The translations under genes and the position numbers were made by a program. A stretch of 64,000 nt of DNA, taken from the NCBI RefSeq assembly GCF_000760735.1, contig NZ_JMEX01000005.1:838497-902496 (forward strand), given 5' to 3'. This DNA is from Rhodococcoides fascians A44A. GTDB taxonomy: Bacteria > Actinomycetota > Actinomycetes > Mycobacteriales > Mycobacteriaceae. The notes beneath the pieces are model-generated. The model was not told the origin of the DNA. It searched no databases and saw only the letters and a list, made by a program, of their open reading frames with translations. The first letter of the stretch is position 1, and the number at the start of each line of letters is the position of its first letter. This document shows, in pieces, positions 35,366 to 45,682 of this stretch.

Positions 35366-36031
35366 GTGCAGCAGGTTCAACGGTCCAGCCTGATCTCGCA
35401 GGTGACAGCGCAACTGCGGGCCGAGATCGTGGCCGAACGCTGGCCCGTCGGCACCCGAATCCCCACCGAAACCGAGCTCTGTGAACTGACCGGCACCGGC
35501 CGCAACACCGTCCGCGAGGCAGTGCAGGCCCTCGTGCACGCAGGAATGGTCGAACGCCGTCAAGGGTCGGGCACATTCGTGCTGGCGACCTCGGACCTGG
35601 GCGGAACGCTCGGCAAGTACTTCGCCGACGCGCAGGATCGCGACGTCACCGAGCTGCGACGCACCCTCGAAGTGACCGCGGCGATGCTGGCGGCCGAACG
35701 CCGCGACGCTGCCGACGTCGCCGCGTTGACCGCGGCACTCGCCGACAGGCACTCGGCGTGGGCGCACGACGGCACCGACACCGCGATCGCGGTCGATGCC
35801 AGATTCCACCGCGCCATCGTCGCGGCCAGTCACAATGCCATCTACCTCGAGTTCTACGACTCGCTGATGCCGATCATCGTCCAGACGATGCACCACCACG
35901 TCGCGGACCACGACAACGGATACGACGACGAGCACTCGGCACTGGTCGACGCCATCGTCCGCGGCGACGCCGAAGGCGCTCGCGCGGCATCACTGAGGTT
36001 CTTCGACGAACTCGAGGCGCCGGAACACTGA
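35366..36031 (+). CDS. GntR/FadR-family transcriptional regulator
   Basis: A 221-residue regulator. The N-terminal winged helix (SLISQVTAQLRAEIVAERW, TETELCELTGTGRNTVREA) is typical of GntR, and the all-helical C-terminal domain (FCD type) contains the metal-binding set DARFHRAIVAAS, HHHVADH and EHSALVDAI. FCD-type members sense organic acids or amino-acid derivatives. The GTG at 35366 has GGGGAGAG upstream. It is divergent to the CynX-type transporter and probably represses it. Confidence 0.9.
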   Translation: MQQVQRSSLISQVTAQLRAEIVAERWPVGTRIPTETELCELTGTGRNTVREAVQALVHAGMVERRQGSGTFVLATSDLGGTLGKYFADAQDRDVTELRRTLEVTAAMLAAERRDAADVAALTAALADRHSAWAHDGTDTAIAVDARFHRAIVAASHNAIYLEFYDSLMPIIVQTMHHHVADHDNGYDDEHSALVDAIVRGDAEGARAASLRFFDELEAPEH

Positions 36032-36049
36032 CTCCCGAGCCCTCGGCGC

Positions 36050-36913
36050 TCAGAGCAGCAGCCTGACCAGGTCCGCGGTGCGCGCGAGACCGGGGAATGC
36101 CTCCGGGGTCGAACGCGGGTGGAGCGCATGAACGGAAAAACGAAAGATCAACGCGCGCAACAACATCTGCGGCCACTCCGGGAGATCTTCCCAACGCCCG
36201 ATCAACGCGTCGTCGGCTCCGCCCCACGAGATCGCGTCGACGACCGTCACCGCGGCTGCCCAGGAGGCCGGCCTCCAGTACGGCGCGATGTCGGTGATAC
36301 CCGGCGCCTCGCTTCCGTCGAACAACACGGTCCCGAACAGGTCACCGTGCACCAACTGATCACCGACACCCACCGGCTTGCGGAGGCTCGCAAGCTGCTT
36401 GATCAATTCCAGGCTCTGCTTGCCGTCCACCGAGGTGACCTCCGGCGCCCCGGCCGCACGAGCCACACGCAACGGCGTCGCCTCCCACGCTGCACGGTCC
36501 GCGGCGGTGAAGACGTCCGCATCGGACCACGGCGCGACGGGCGGCTGCACCAGAAAGCGCGGTCGTTCCAAGCCGGCAGTCGCGGCATGCAGCCTCACCG
36601 ACAGGGAGACGACCTCGTCGTGCCGCGGTTCCGGCGAGCCGACGATGAACGTGTCCGCGCGCCAACTACTCACGACGTAGCGGCCGTCCGTCGACCGCAC
36701 CGGGCGCGCCAAACGCAGACCGTCCACGGCCAAGGTCTCGCGCACCTTCGCGGACCACGCGGCTCGCGCGTGGTCGGCGACCGGGGACAGCACGACGTCG
36801 CCGAGCCTCCATCCACCGTCCCAATCCGCACCGAGAGGCACGGGAGGCACGTCGCGCAGCCCGAACGTGGAGATCACGTGCTGAGGGGGTTCCACTGAGC
36901 TCACGTTCGTCAC
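36050..36913 (-). CDS. TIGR02569-family conserved actinobacterial protein
   Basis: A 287-residue protein with GLRDVPPVPLGADWDGGWRLGDVVLSPVADHARAAWSA at the N-terminus and QLVHGDLFGTVLFDG (an HGD motif as in aminoglycoside phosphotransferase-like kinases) and ITDIAPYWRPASWAAAV in the second half. This matches the TIGR02569 family (Rv3205c), which has a kinase-like fold but no known substrate. The GTG at 36913 gives the family-typical N-terminus. It lies directly after moeZ on the same strand, 37 bp downstream of its stop. Confidence 0.87.
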   Translation of the reverse strand: MTNVSSVEPPQHVISTFGLRDVPPVPLGADWDGGWRLGDVVLSPVADHARAAWSAKVRETLAVDGLRLARPVRSTDGRYVVSSWRADTFIVGSPEPRHDEVVSLSVRLHAATAGLERPRFLVQPPVAPWSDADVFTAADRAAWEATPLRVARAAGAPEVTSVDGKQSLELIKQLASLRKPVGVGDQLVHGDLFGTVLFDGSEAPGITDIAPYWRPASWAAAVTVVDAISWGGADDALIGRWEDLPEWPQMLLRALIFRFSVHALHPRSTPEAFPGLARTADLVRLLL

Positions 36914-36950
36914 GCTACCGTGGGCCGCTTCCGACAGGGAGGACGGCGCG

Positions 36951-38126
36951 CTAGTACACCGGAAGAGACGGATCGATCTGCCGAGCCCACGCGACGATGC
37001 CACCGTGCAGGTGAACAGCGTCGGCGAAGCCGGCCTTCTTCAGCACTGCCAACACCTCCGCCGACCGAATTCCGGTTTTGCAGTGCAGAACGATTCGGCG
37101 ATTCTGCGGAAGCTCCGCCATCGCTTCACCGGACAGGAATCGACCCTTCGGAACGAGCGTCGCGCCGTCGATCCTGACGATGTCCCACTCCACCGGCTCA
37201 CGCACGTCGATCAGCGCGATCTCGTCGGGCCCCTTCAACAACGCCGCGAGTTCCGCGGGGGTGATCGACGACGATTCGGCGGCATCGGCTGCCTCGTCGG
37301 TGACCACACCGCAGAATTCGTCGTAGTCGATCAGCTCGGTGACCGGACGCCGATCCGGGTCCCGCTGGACGCGCAGGGTTCGGTAACTCATCGACAACGC
37401 GTCGTAGATCATGAGCCGCCCCAGCAAGGTCTCACCGATTCCGGTGATCAGTTTGATCGCCTCGGTGACCATGATGGAACCGACGGACGCGCACAGCACA
37501 CCGAGCACACCGCCTTCGGCGCACGACGGCACCAGTCCCGGCGGCGGCGCCTCCGGGTAGAGGTCGCGGTAGTTCAGCCCGAGACCACCGGGGGCGTCCT
37601 CCCAGAACACCGATACCTGGCCCTGGAACCGGTAGATCGACCCCCACACGTACGGCTTGCCCGCCAGGATCGCAGCGTCGTTGACCAGATACCGAGTCGC
37701 GAAATTGTCGGTGCCGTCCAGAATCAGGTCGTACTGCCGGAACAGGTCCACCGCGTTGCTGTTGTCGAGCCGAATCTGGTGCAGCCGCACGTCGACGCCG
37801 TCGTTGAGCTCGAGAATGGACTCACGCGCACTGACGGCCTTGGGCCGCCCCACATCGGACGCCCCGTGAATGACCTGACGCTGGAGGTTGGACAACTCGA
37901 CGTCGTCGAATTCCACGATTCCCAGCGTGCCCACCCCGGCTGCGGCCAGGTACAGCAGAGCAGGCGAGCCGAGGCCCCCGGCGCCGATGACGAGCACACG
38001 CGCGGCGCGCAGACGTCGCTGACCGACAGTTCCGACATCGGGAATGATCAGGTGGCGGCTGTAGCGGGCGACCTCGTCGTAGGACAACGGGCCCGACGGT
38101 TCCACCAGGGGCGGCAACACGCTCAT
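36951..38126 (-). CDS. moeZ: MoeZ/MoeB-type adenylyltransferase-sulfurtransferase
   Basis: A 391-residue fusion. Residues 1-270 are an E1/ThiF adenylyltransferase (RYSRHLIIPDVGTVGQRRL, VIGAGGLGSPALLYLAAAG, DGTDNFATRYLVND). The C-terminal ~110 residues are a rhodanese with the active-site loop CKTGIRS. It adenylates the C-terminal glycine of ubiquitin-like sulfur carriers (MoaD, CysO, ThiS) and converts them to thiocarboxylates. The usual zinc CxxC pairs are missing, as in other MoeZ proteins. It corresponds to Rv3206c. No SigH-type promoter was found immediately upstream. Confidence 0.93.
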   Translation of the reverse strand: MSVLPPLVEPSGPLSYDEVARYSRHLIIPDVGTVGQRRLRAARVLVIGAGGLGSPALLYLAAAGVGTLGIVEFDDVELSNLQRQVIHGASDVGRPKAVSARESILELNDGVDVRLHQIRLDNSNAVDLFRQYDLILDGTDNFATRYLVNDAAILAGKPYVWGSIYRFQGQVSVFWEDAPGGLGLNYRDLYPEAPPPGLVPSCAEGGVLGVLCASVGSIMVTEAIKLITGIGETLLGRLMIYDALSMSYRTLRVQRDPDRRPVTELIDYDEFCGVVTDEAADAAESSSITPAELAALLKGPDEIALIDVREPVEWDIVRIDGATLVPKGRFLSGEAMAELPQNRRIVLHCKTGIRSAEVLAVLKKAGFADAVHLHGGIVAWARQIDPSLPVY

Positions 38127-38209
38127 CGACTTGCTTTCTCCTCGCGGGCACCGCCGACCGTGGCCCGGGTGCCACGGCGGCGGACTTCATGCCACGCTAC
38201 TCGCCGACA

Positions 38210-40244
<2,035 letters not shown>

Positions 40245-40287
40245 ACATCGGCACTGCCGTACTCGCACACTGCCTACCCGGACACCG

Positions 40288-40324
40288 GAAGAGGGGCCGC
40301 GCATCGACTGCGCGGCCCCTCTTC
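40288..40324. terminator. Strong bidirectional terminator between tetR and DUF3107 gene
   Basis: GAAGAGGGGCCGCGC (40288-40302) pairs perfectly with GCGCGGCCCCTCTTC (40310-40324) around a 7-nt loop. It lies between convergent genes. The outer GAAGAG/CTCTTC pairs give a weak U-tract on each strand. Confidence 0.88.
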
Positions 40325-40343
40325 TCGTGTGCATCCCGTGCAC

Positions 40344-40571
40344 TTACACCGTGGCGAAACCGACCTTGCGGGCGTCGGCCGGACCGATCTCCACGTACGC
40401 GACTCGCGCCGACTGGACCAGGTACTTACGCCCCTTCTCGTCCACCAGCGACAGGACGTCCTTCTTGCCGGCGAGTGCCTCGGCGACGAGCGCCTCGACC
40501 TCCTCGGGCGACTGGGCGCTGTTCACGACGAGCTCGCGAGAGCTTTCCGACACACCGATCTTGACCTCCAC
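40344..40571 (-). CDS. DUF3107 family small protein (TB9.4-like)
   Basis: A 75-residue protein, VEVKIGVSESSRELVVNSAQ, ending in YLVQSARVAYVEIGPADARKVGF. It matches DUF3107 (Rv3208A, TB9.4), a small actinobacterial protein of unknown function that always sits beside the TetR gene. The GTG at 40571 is chosen because GGAGG lies 6 nt upstream; a TTG two codons earlier is the alternative. Confidence 0.9.
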   Translation of the reverse strand: MEVKIGVSESSRELVVNSAQSPEEVEALVAEALAGKKDVLSLVDEKGRKYLVQSARVAYVEIGPADARKVGFATV

Positions 40572-40679
40572 GGCCAACCTCCGAACTCAGTAGAGAAACT
40601 TCAGCTGCTTCGACCAGGCTAGTGCAGCCACGCGGCGGCGGTGACGTCCGACGGTGTGCTGTCAGCGAACACCGTGGTC

Positions 40680-41423
40680 TCAGACCAGGCCGAGCACCCG
40701 CATGCGCTCCGCGTGCTGCTCCTGCATCCGATCGAACAGAGCGGCGACACCGTTCAGATCACCCGATGCCGTGATCACCAGATCGGTCAGACTCTCGCGT
40801 TGCGCGAGCACGTACTGCGCCTGCGTGATCGCCTCACCGAGCAGTCTGCGCCCCCACAACATCAGCCGCGCCTTGTCCTGCGAGCTGGCGGACACCCGGG
40901 TGGACACCTCGTGCACGACGAACTCCGAGTGACCCGTCTCGGCAAGCACCTCTCGTACCGTCGCCGCGACGGCCGGGTCGAGAGTGTGCGCGATCTCGCG
41001 GTAGAAATCAGCGGCCAACCCGTCGCCGACGTAAGCCTTGACCAACACCTCGAGCCACGTCGACGGGTTGGTCGACGCATGGTAATCGTCCAACGCACGC
41101 ACGAAAGGATCCATCGCGGAGTACACGTCGAGACCGCGATCCGACAACGCGGACACGAGGGTCTCGAAGTGGTTCATCTCGGCCGCCGCCATACTCGCCA
41201 ACGCCACCCGCCCCTGCATCGACGGGGCCGACCGCGCGTCCTCGGCCAGGCGGTAGAACGCCGAGATCTCCCCGTACGCGAGCACCGCGTACAGCTCGGA
41301 CACTCCCGGATGATCGAACGGAATCCGCGGCTGCGCATCGGAGGTTTCCGTGGCATCGGGAAGGGCTTCCGGGGTGGTCGGTAGGGCGTCGGCGGCGAAC
41401 GATTCAGGCGAGTGGGCTCCCAT
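40680..41423 (-). CDS. Ferritin-like-fold protein (tRNA-hydroxylase-like)
   Basis: A 247-residue four-helix protein. Potential diiron ligands occur in the ferritin-like pattern: EISAFYRLAEDA, AEMNHFETLV, DFYREIAH and ETGHSEFVVHEV. This pattern is shared with MiaE-type hydroxylases and with Rv3209/Rv3210c-region proteins. The true substrate is unknown. The ATG at 41423 (MGAHSPESFAAD) is used. It diverges from rhlE. Confidence 0.85.
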   Translation of the reverse strand: MGAHSPESFAADALPTTPEALPDATETSDAQPRIPFDHPGVSELYAVLAYGEISAFYRLAEDARSAPSMQGRVALASMAAAEMNHFETLVSALSDRGLDVYSAMDPFVRALDDYHASTNPSTWLEVLVKAYVGDGLAADFYREIAHTLDPAVAATVREVLAETGHSEFVVHEVSTRVSASSQDKARLMLWGRRLLGEAITQAQYVLAQRESLTDLVITASGDLNGVAALFDRMQEQHAERMRVLGLV

Positions 41424-41763
41424 GAGAATCGATCGTAGTCGCGCCCGACGCACGTGCGCGCTGTCACCGAAACGCGATGCCTCTCACGTCCCGCAAAGCT
41501 CGGAATACGGGTTTTGGGCGGTCGGCAAGCTACCATGGTGCACGGATCGACGCCCGGACCGATGACACGGACCGATTTTCCACGCGTCGAACCACACCGA
41601 CAATGTGTGCGCACCTGATCCGGGTCGCTACGACTGCTTCGCCGCCTGTCGAGTACCACTACGTTCCACCGACACGGCTGAGGCTCGAGGCGAAATCACA
41701 GACCAGGATCGAGGGCATCGACTTCGGCCGGCAATAGGCCTGTGCCCTTCCTTGTGCGTACGT

Positions 41764-43521
41764 GTGAACACGAGGAAGGCCAGACCCCTGAGCAAGATCG
41801 TTATCGACCAAGAATCCGACACCGGCGACACCACCTTGTCCGCCCAGCTCGACGACACACACGTACCCCCGACCTTCGCGGAACTCGGTGTTCGCGAGGA
41901 CATCGTCAAGTCCCTGACGGCCATCGGCATCGAGCGGACCTTCGCCATCCAGGAGTTGACCCTCCCCCTCGCCCTCGCCGGAGACGACCTCATCGGTCAG
42001 GCCAGGACCGGAATGGGCAAGACATACGGCTTCGGCGTACCGCTCCTGCACCGCATAGCCACGACCGACTCCGGCACCGCGGCACTCGACGGAACACCCC
42101 GCGCGCTCGTCATCGTCCCCACCCGCGAACTGTGTGTTCAGGTGACCTCGGATCTGACCAATGCGTCCAAGTTCCTGAAGTCCGGCGGCAAGTCCGTCGA
42201 GATCCTGTCCATCTACGGCGGGCGTCCCTACGAGGCCCAGATCGCACAGCTGCAGAAGGGCGTCGACGTCGTCGTCGGCACCCCCGGTCGTCTCCTCGAT
42301 CTCGCCAAACAGGGCCACCTCATCCTCGGCAAGATCGGCGTCCTCGTTCTCGACGAGGCCGACGAGATGCTCGACCTCGGATTCCTCCCCGACATCGAGC
42401 GCATCCTCGGCATGGTGCCCAGCGGTCCCTCGGCTCATTCCGCAGGCTCCACTCGCGGTCCCTCGGCCGGAGGCTCCGCGCGTGGTCGCCAGACGATGCT
42501 GTTCTCGGCCACCATGCCCGGACCGATCATCACGCTCGCACGCACGTTCCTGACACAGCCCACGCACATCCGTGCCGAGGAAGCAGAGTCCTCCGCCGTG
42601 CACGATCGCACCGCGCAGCACATCTACCGCGCGCACGCTCTCGACAAGGTCGAGATGGTGTCCAAGGTCCTCCAGGCAGAAGGCCGCGGAGCGACCATGA
42701 TCTTCACCCGCACCAAGCGCACCGCGCAGAAGGTCTCCGAGGAACTCCTCGAACGCGGGTTCGCCGTGGGTGCCGTGCACGGTGACCTCGGACAGATCCA
42801 GCGCGAAAAGGCACTGAAGAAGTTCCGGACCGGCGGCATCGACGTCCTGGTCGCGACCGATGTGGCAGCGCGAGGCATCGACATCGACGACGTCACTCAC
42901 GTCATCAACTACCAGTGCCCAGAGGACGAGAAGACCTACGTCCACCGCATCGGCCGCACCGGCCGCGCAGGCCGCACCGGCATCGCCGTGACCCTCGTCG
43001 ACTGGGACGACATCCCTCGCTGGCAGCTGATCGACAAAGCGCTGAACCTCGGAATCCCGGACCCGGTCGAGACCTACTCGAGCTCACCGCACCTCTTCGA
43101 GGAACTGGGCATCCCCGACGGCGTGACCGGCTCGATCAAGAAGGCGCCGGAGCGGACCGAACGCGCGCACACGGGCGACAACGGCGAAGTCACCGACAGC
43201 GTCGACAGTGCCGTCGATTCGGATGCAGCAGCCGAACCTTCTCGGCCACGCCGAACCCGCGCCCGCCGTCGCACCCGCGGCGGCAAGGCCGATGCAGCTA
43301 CAACCAACGGCACAGCCGCAGCTGCAACCAACGGCACAGCCGCAGGCGGGGATACGTCCTCGGACAGCGCCCCGACCGAGTCGGGCACCAGCGGTGACGC
43401 CCCGTCCGGTGACGGCGCAGCACCCAAGCGTCGGCGTCGCCGCCGCCGCTCGCCCGCCTCGTCCGGACAGCCGAGCTCCACCCCCGAGTCGTCGCCCGCG
43501 TCAGCACCGGCAGCCGAGTAG
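41764..43521 (+). CDS. rhlE: DEAD-box RNA helicase RhlE with a repeat-coded insert
   Basis: A helicase of about 585 residues. It has the Q motif FAIQELTLPLAL, motif I ARTGMGKT, Ia PTREL, Ib TPGRLLDL, II DEAD (about 197-200), III SAT, and V/VI in ATDVAARGIDIDDVTH and HRIGRTGRAGRTG. Between motifs II and III, residues of about 221-240 (SGPSAHSAGSTRGPSAGGSA) are an insert coded by the 33-bp repeat at 42424-42483. The C-terminal ~130 residues are low-complexity and basic, with an 8-codon repeat (ATNGTAA). The GTG at 41764 is chosen; a CTG at 41788 with AGGAAGG upstream is a serious alternative. It matches Rv3211. Confidence 0.92.
   Translation: MNTRKARPLSKIVIDQESDTGDTTLSAQLDDTHVPPTFAELGVREDIVKSLTAIGIERTFAIQELTLPLALAGDDLIGQARTGMGKTYGFGVPLLHRIATTDSGTAALDGTPRALVIVPTRELCVQVTSDLTNASKFLKSGGKSVEILSIYGGRPYEAQIAQLQKGVDVVVGTPGRLLDLAKQGHLILGKIGVLVLDEADEMLDLGFLPDIERILGMVPSGPSAHSAGSTRGPSAGGSARGRQTMLFSATMPGPIITLARTFLTQPTHIRAEEAESSAVHDRTAQHIYRAHALDKVEMVSKVLQAEGRGATMIFTRTKRTAQKVSEELLERGFAVGAVHGDLGQIQREKALKKFRTGGIDVLVATDVAARGIDIDDVTHVINYQCPEDEKTYVHRIGRTGRAGRTGIAVTLVDWDDIPRWQLIDKALNLGIPDPVETYSSSPHLFEELGIPDGVTGSIKKAPERTERAHTGDNGEVTDSVDSAVDSDAAAEPSRPRRTRARRRTRGGKADAATTNGTAAAATNGTAAGGDTSSDSAPTESGTSGDAPSGDGAAPKRRRRRRRSPASSGQPSSTPESSPASAPAAE
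42424..42483. repeat. In-frame 33-bp repeat insert inside rhlE
   Basis: A 33-nt unit (42424-42456) is followed by a 27-nt relative (42457-42483) that starts with the same GGTCCCTCGGC and lacks 6 nt. The unit contains TCATTCCGCAGGCTCCACTC, a 20-nt exact match to the intergenic array at 3757-3776. The insert keeps the helicase frame and separates motifs II and III. Confidence 0.92.
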
Positions 43522-43530
43522 CCTTCTTCT

Positions 43531-44799
43531 GTGCTTGCACCCGAACGTCGTCGACGCTCGGATCTCGTCGCCGCGGCAACCATTCTGGTTGTCGCGGTGC
43601 TCGCTGCCGGGGTCATCTGGTTCCGAAGCGACGCACACGGCACGACGTCCGAGACCGCGCCCACTCCACTGCCGCGGGCCACCACCGCACTCACCGTGCC
43701 CGCGTCGTTGACCGAAGTGTGGCGAGCGCAGAGCCCGCTCACGTCGACACCGGTGGTCACCGGCAGCGCCGTGGTGAGCGGTGACGACGGCGGAGTGGAC
43801 GGTCTGGATCCGTCCACCGGTGAGACAGCGTGGAGCTACCGCAGGGACGTTCCGCTCTGCGCAGTGACAAGTGCATGGAACACCGCCGTCGCCGTGTTCG
43901 CCGACGACCGCGGATGCGCACAGGTCACCGAACTGGACGGGGCGACGGGATCACGCAAAGCTCAGCGATCCAGCGACGCAGATTCCGAAGTCCGTCTCAG
44001 CGACGACGGAACCTACGTCACATCCCTGGGTGACACGCGCATGGAACTCTGGCGGTCGGACCTCGTACGGACCCTCGAGTACGGACGGGTCGACGCCCCG
44101 CAGAACCCCGGCACCCAACCTCGCACCGGCTGCACCCTGCTGTCCACCGCGTCGAACAGTTCCCGCGTAGCGGTACTCGAGCAGTGCCCCGAGGAATCTG
44201 GTGCACGGCTGACCACCATGAACCCGGCACCGAAGGACGCCACCGAACCTCAGGAGTACGGCTCCAGCGTCGTCGCGTCGTTGACCAGCGCCGACGGCCC
44301 AGTGGAGGGAGCGCGCGTCCTCATCGCCTCGGGGGATCGGGTGGCGTTGTCGATCCCACCGCATTCCGGTGAACCAGCGAAGGTCGCCTTGTTCGACGGC
44401 AATGCTCAGCCTCTCACCGAATTCGATCTTCCGGACGGGACGGTGCCCGAGGTACCGGCCGATCTGTATCCGACGGTCGTCAAGGCCGCGAACGTCTTCA
44501 GTTGGTGGACCGGATCCAGCACTGTCGCACTGGATCTGAGCGATCTGTCACCGCAGTGGACCGTGCCCGGCGCGCTCGGCCCCGGCACACTGATGGCCGG
44601 ACGCCTGCTGTTGCCGGTCCAGGACGGCACAGCGGTCATCGATCCGTCGACGGGTACCGCCGAACGAACGATCCCGGTCGACCGCGGTGACTACTCCGGC
44701 CCGGTCGGACTCGCCGTCGTCGGCGACGTACTCATCGAACAACGCGGTACCGACCTGGTTGCACTCTCCGGCACGGAGGGTCAGTCCTCGGGCGAATAG
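43531..44799 (+). CDS. Membrane-anchored beta-propeller-like protein (Rv3212-type)
   Basis: A 422-residue protein with an N-terminal membrane anchor (LVAAATILVVAVLAAGVIWF, 12-31). The extracellular part has repeated WxxG/TG-type blades (VVSGDDGGVDGLDPSTGETAWSYRR; TVALDLSDLSPQWTVPGALG), as in PQQ-like propellers. Its last 19 bp overlap the end of the convergent parA-like gene. It corresponds to Rv3212. No cofactor ligands were identified; a scaffolding role is a guess. Confidence 0.82.
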   Translation: MLAPERRRRSDLVAAATILVVAVLAAGVIWFRSDAHGTTSETAPTPLPRATTALTVPASLTEVWRAQSPLTSTPVVTGSAVVSGDDGGVDGLDPSTGETAWSYRRDVPLCAVTSAWNTAVAVFADDRGCAQVTELDGATGSRKAQRSSDADSEVRLSDDGTYVTSLGDTRMELWRSDLVRTLEYGRVDAPQNPGTQPRTGCTLLSTASNSSRVAVLEQCPEESGARLTTMNPAPKDATEPQEYGSSVVASLTSADGPVEGARVLIASGDRVALSIPPHSGEPAKVALFDGNAQPLTEFDLPDGTVPEVPADLYPTVVKAANVFSWWTGSSTVALDLSDLSPQWTVPGALGPGTLMAGRLLLPVQDGTAVIDPSTGTAERTIPVDRGDYSGPVGLAVVGDVLIEQRGTDLVALSGTEGQSSGE

Positions 44800-45575
44800 G
44801 TGCGGAGCGGGGATCCGTTCTCCCAGTGCTCCAACAGGTTCCCCGCCAGGTCTCGATACGCCTGCGCACCCTTGCTCTTTCGACCCGACAACACCGTCGC
44901 CCCCGACGCCGACGCCTCCGCGAAACGCACCGTCCGAGGAATGGGCGGATCGAGAACCGGAAGGGAGTAGCGGTCGGAGACATCACCGAGAACGTCGCGG
45001 CTGTGCGTGGTGCGTGCGTCGAACAACGTGGGGAGCGCGCCGAGGAGCGACAGTTCGGAATTGGTGATCTGCTGAACTTCCGAGACCGTCCGCAGCAGCT
45101 GCCCGACGCCGCGGTGAGCAAGTGTTTCGCATTGCAGCGGCACCAGTACCGACCGGGCGGCCGTCAACCCGTTGAGTGTCAACACACCCAACGACGGCGG
45201 GCAGTCGATGATCACGACGTCGTAGTCGTCGAGAATCGGCGCCAGCGCTCGCTTCAGCGCGTATTCACGGCCCGCACGCATGAGCAACAGTGCCTCGGCG
45301 CCCGCGAGATCGATCGTTGCCGGAAGCAGGTCGATACCCTCGTCGGTCTCGAGCAGCGCCTCGGCCACCGGGGTATCCCCCGTCAGGACCTCGTGCACGG
45401 ACGTCTCGAGTTTGTCCGGGTTGTGCCCGAGGGAGAACGTCAGGCACCCCTGCGGGTCGAGATCGACCACCAGAACCCGCCGGTCCAGTGCATGAAGCGC
45501 GGCCGCAAGTGAAGCCACCGTGGTGGTTTTCGCGACGCCGCCCTTTTGATTCGCTACCGCCAGTACTGTCGTCAC
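44781..45575 (-). CDS. ParA/Soj-family ATPase (second ParA-like protein)
   Basis: A 264-residue Walker-type ATPase with the deviant Walker A KGGVAKTT (about 11-18), motif VVDLDPQGCLTFSLG and IIDCPPSLGVLTLNGL. No ParB gene or parS site is nearby, so this is an orphan ParA, matching Rv3213c. Such proteins position cargo other than the chromosome. The GTG at 45575 is used. Confidence 0.9.
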   Translation of the reverse strand: MTTVLAVANQKGGVAKTTTVASLAAALHALDRRVLVVDLDPQGCLTFSLGHNPDKLETSVHEVLTGDTPVAEALLETDEGIDLLPATIDLAGAEALLLMRAGREYALKRALAPILDDYDVVIIDCPPSLGVLTLNGLTAARSVLVPLQCETLAHRGVGQLLRTVSEVQQITNSELSLLGALPTLFDARTTHSRDVLGDVSDRYSLPVLDPPIPRTVRFAEASASGATVLSGRKSKGAQAYRDLAGNLLEHWENGSPLRTYSPED

Positions 45576-45682
45576 GCCCCCGATCCTTGCCTACATCGGG
45601 GCGATCGGCCAGAGCGAGCGGGTCGTGGGCGCGTCGGGAAGGGGCCAGGAACAGTCCCGGTCCGACGCGCCCGTCACCGAAA

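Noticed and set aside
33707..35935. 742-codon minus-strand open frame
   Set aside because: It covers the MFS gene in another frame; the translation is Arg/His/Gly-rich without domains, as expected for a shadow frame in GC-rich DNA.
38127..38209. SigH promoter upstream of moeZ
   Set aside because: No GGAA(T/C) with a correctly spaced GTT was found on the minus strand; only a GC-rich hairpin lies there.
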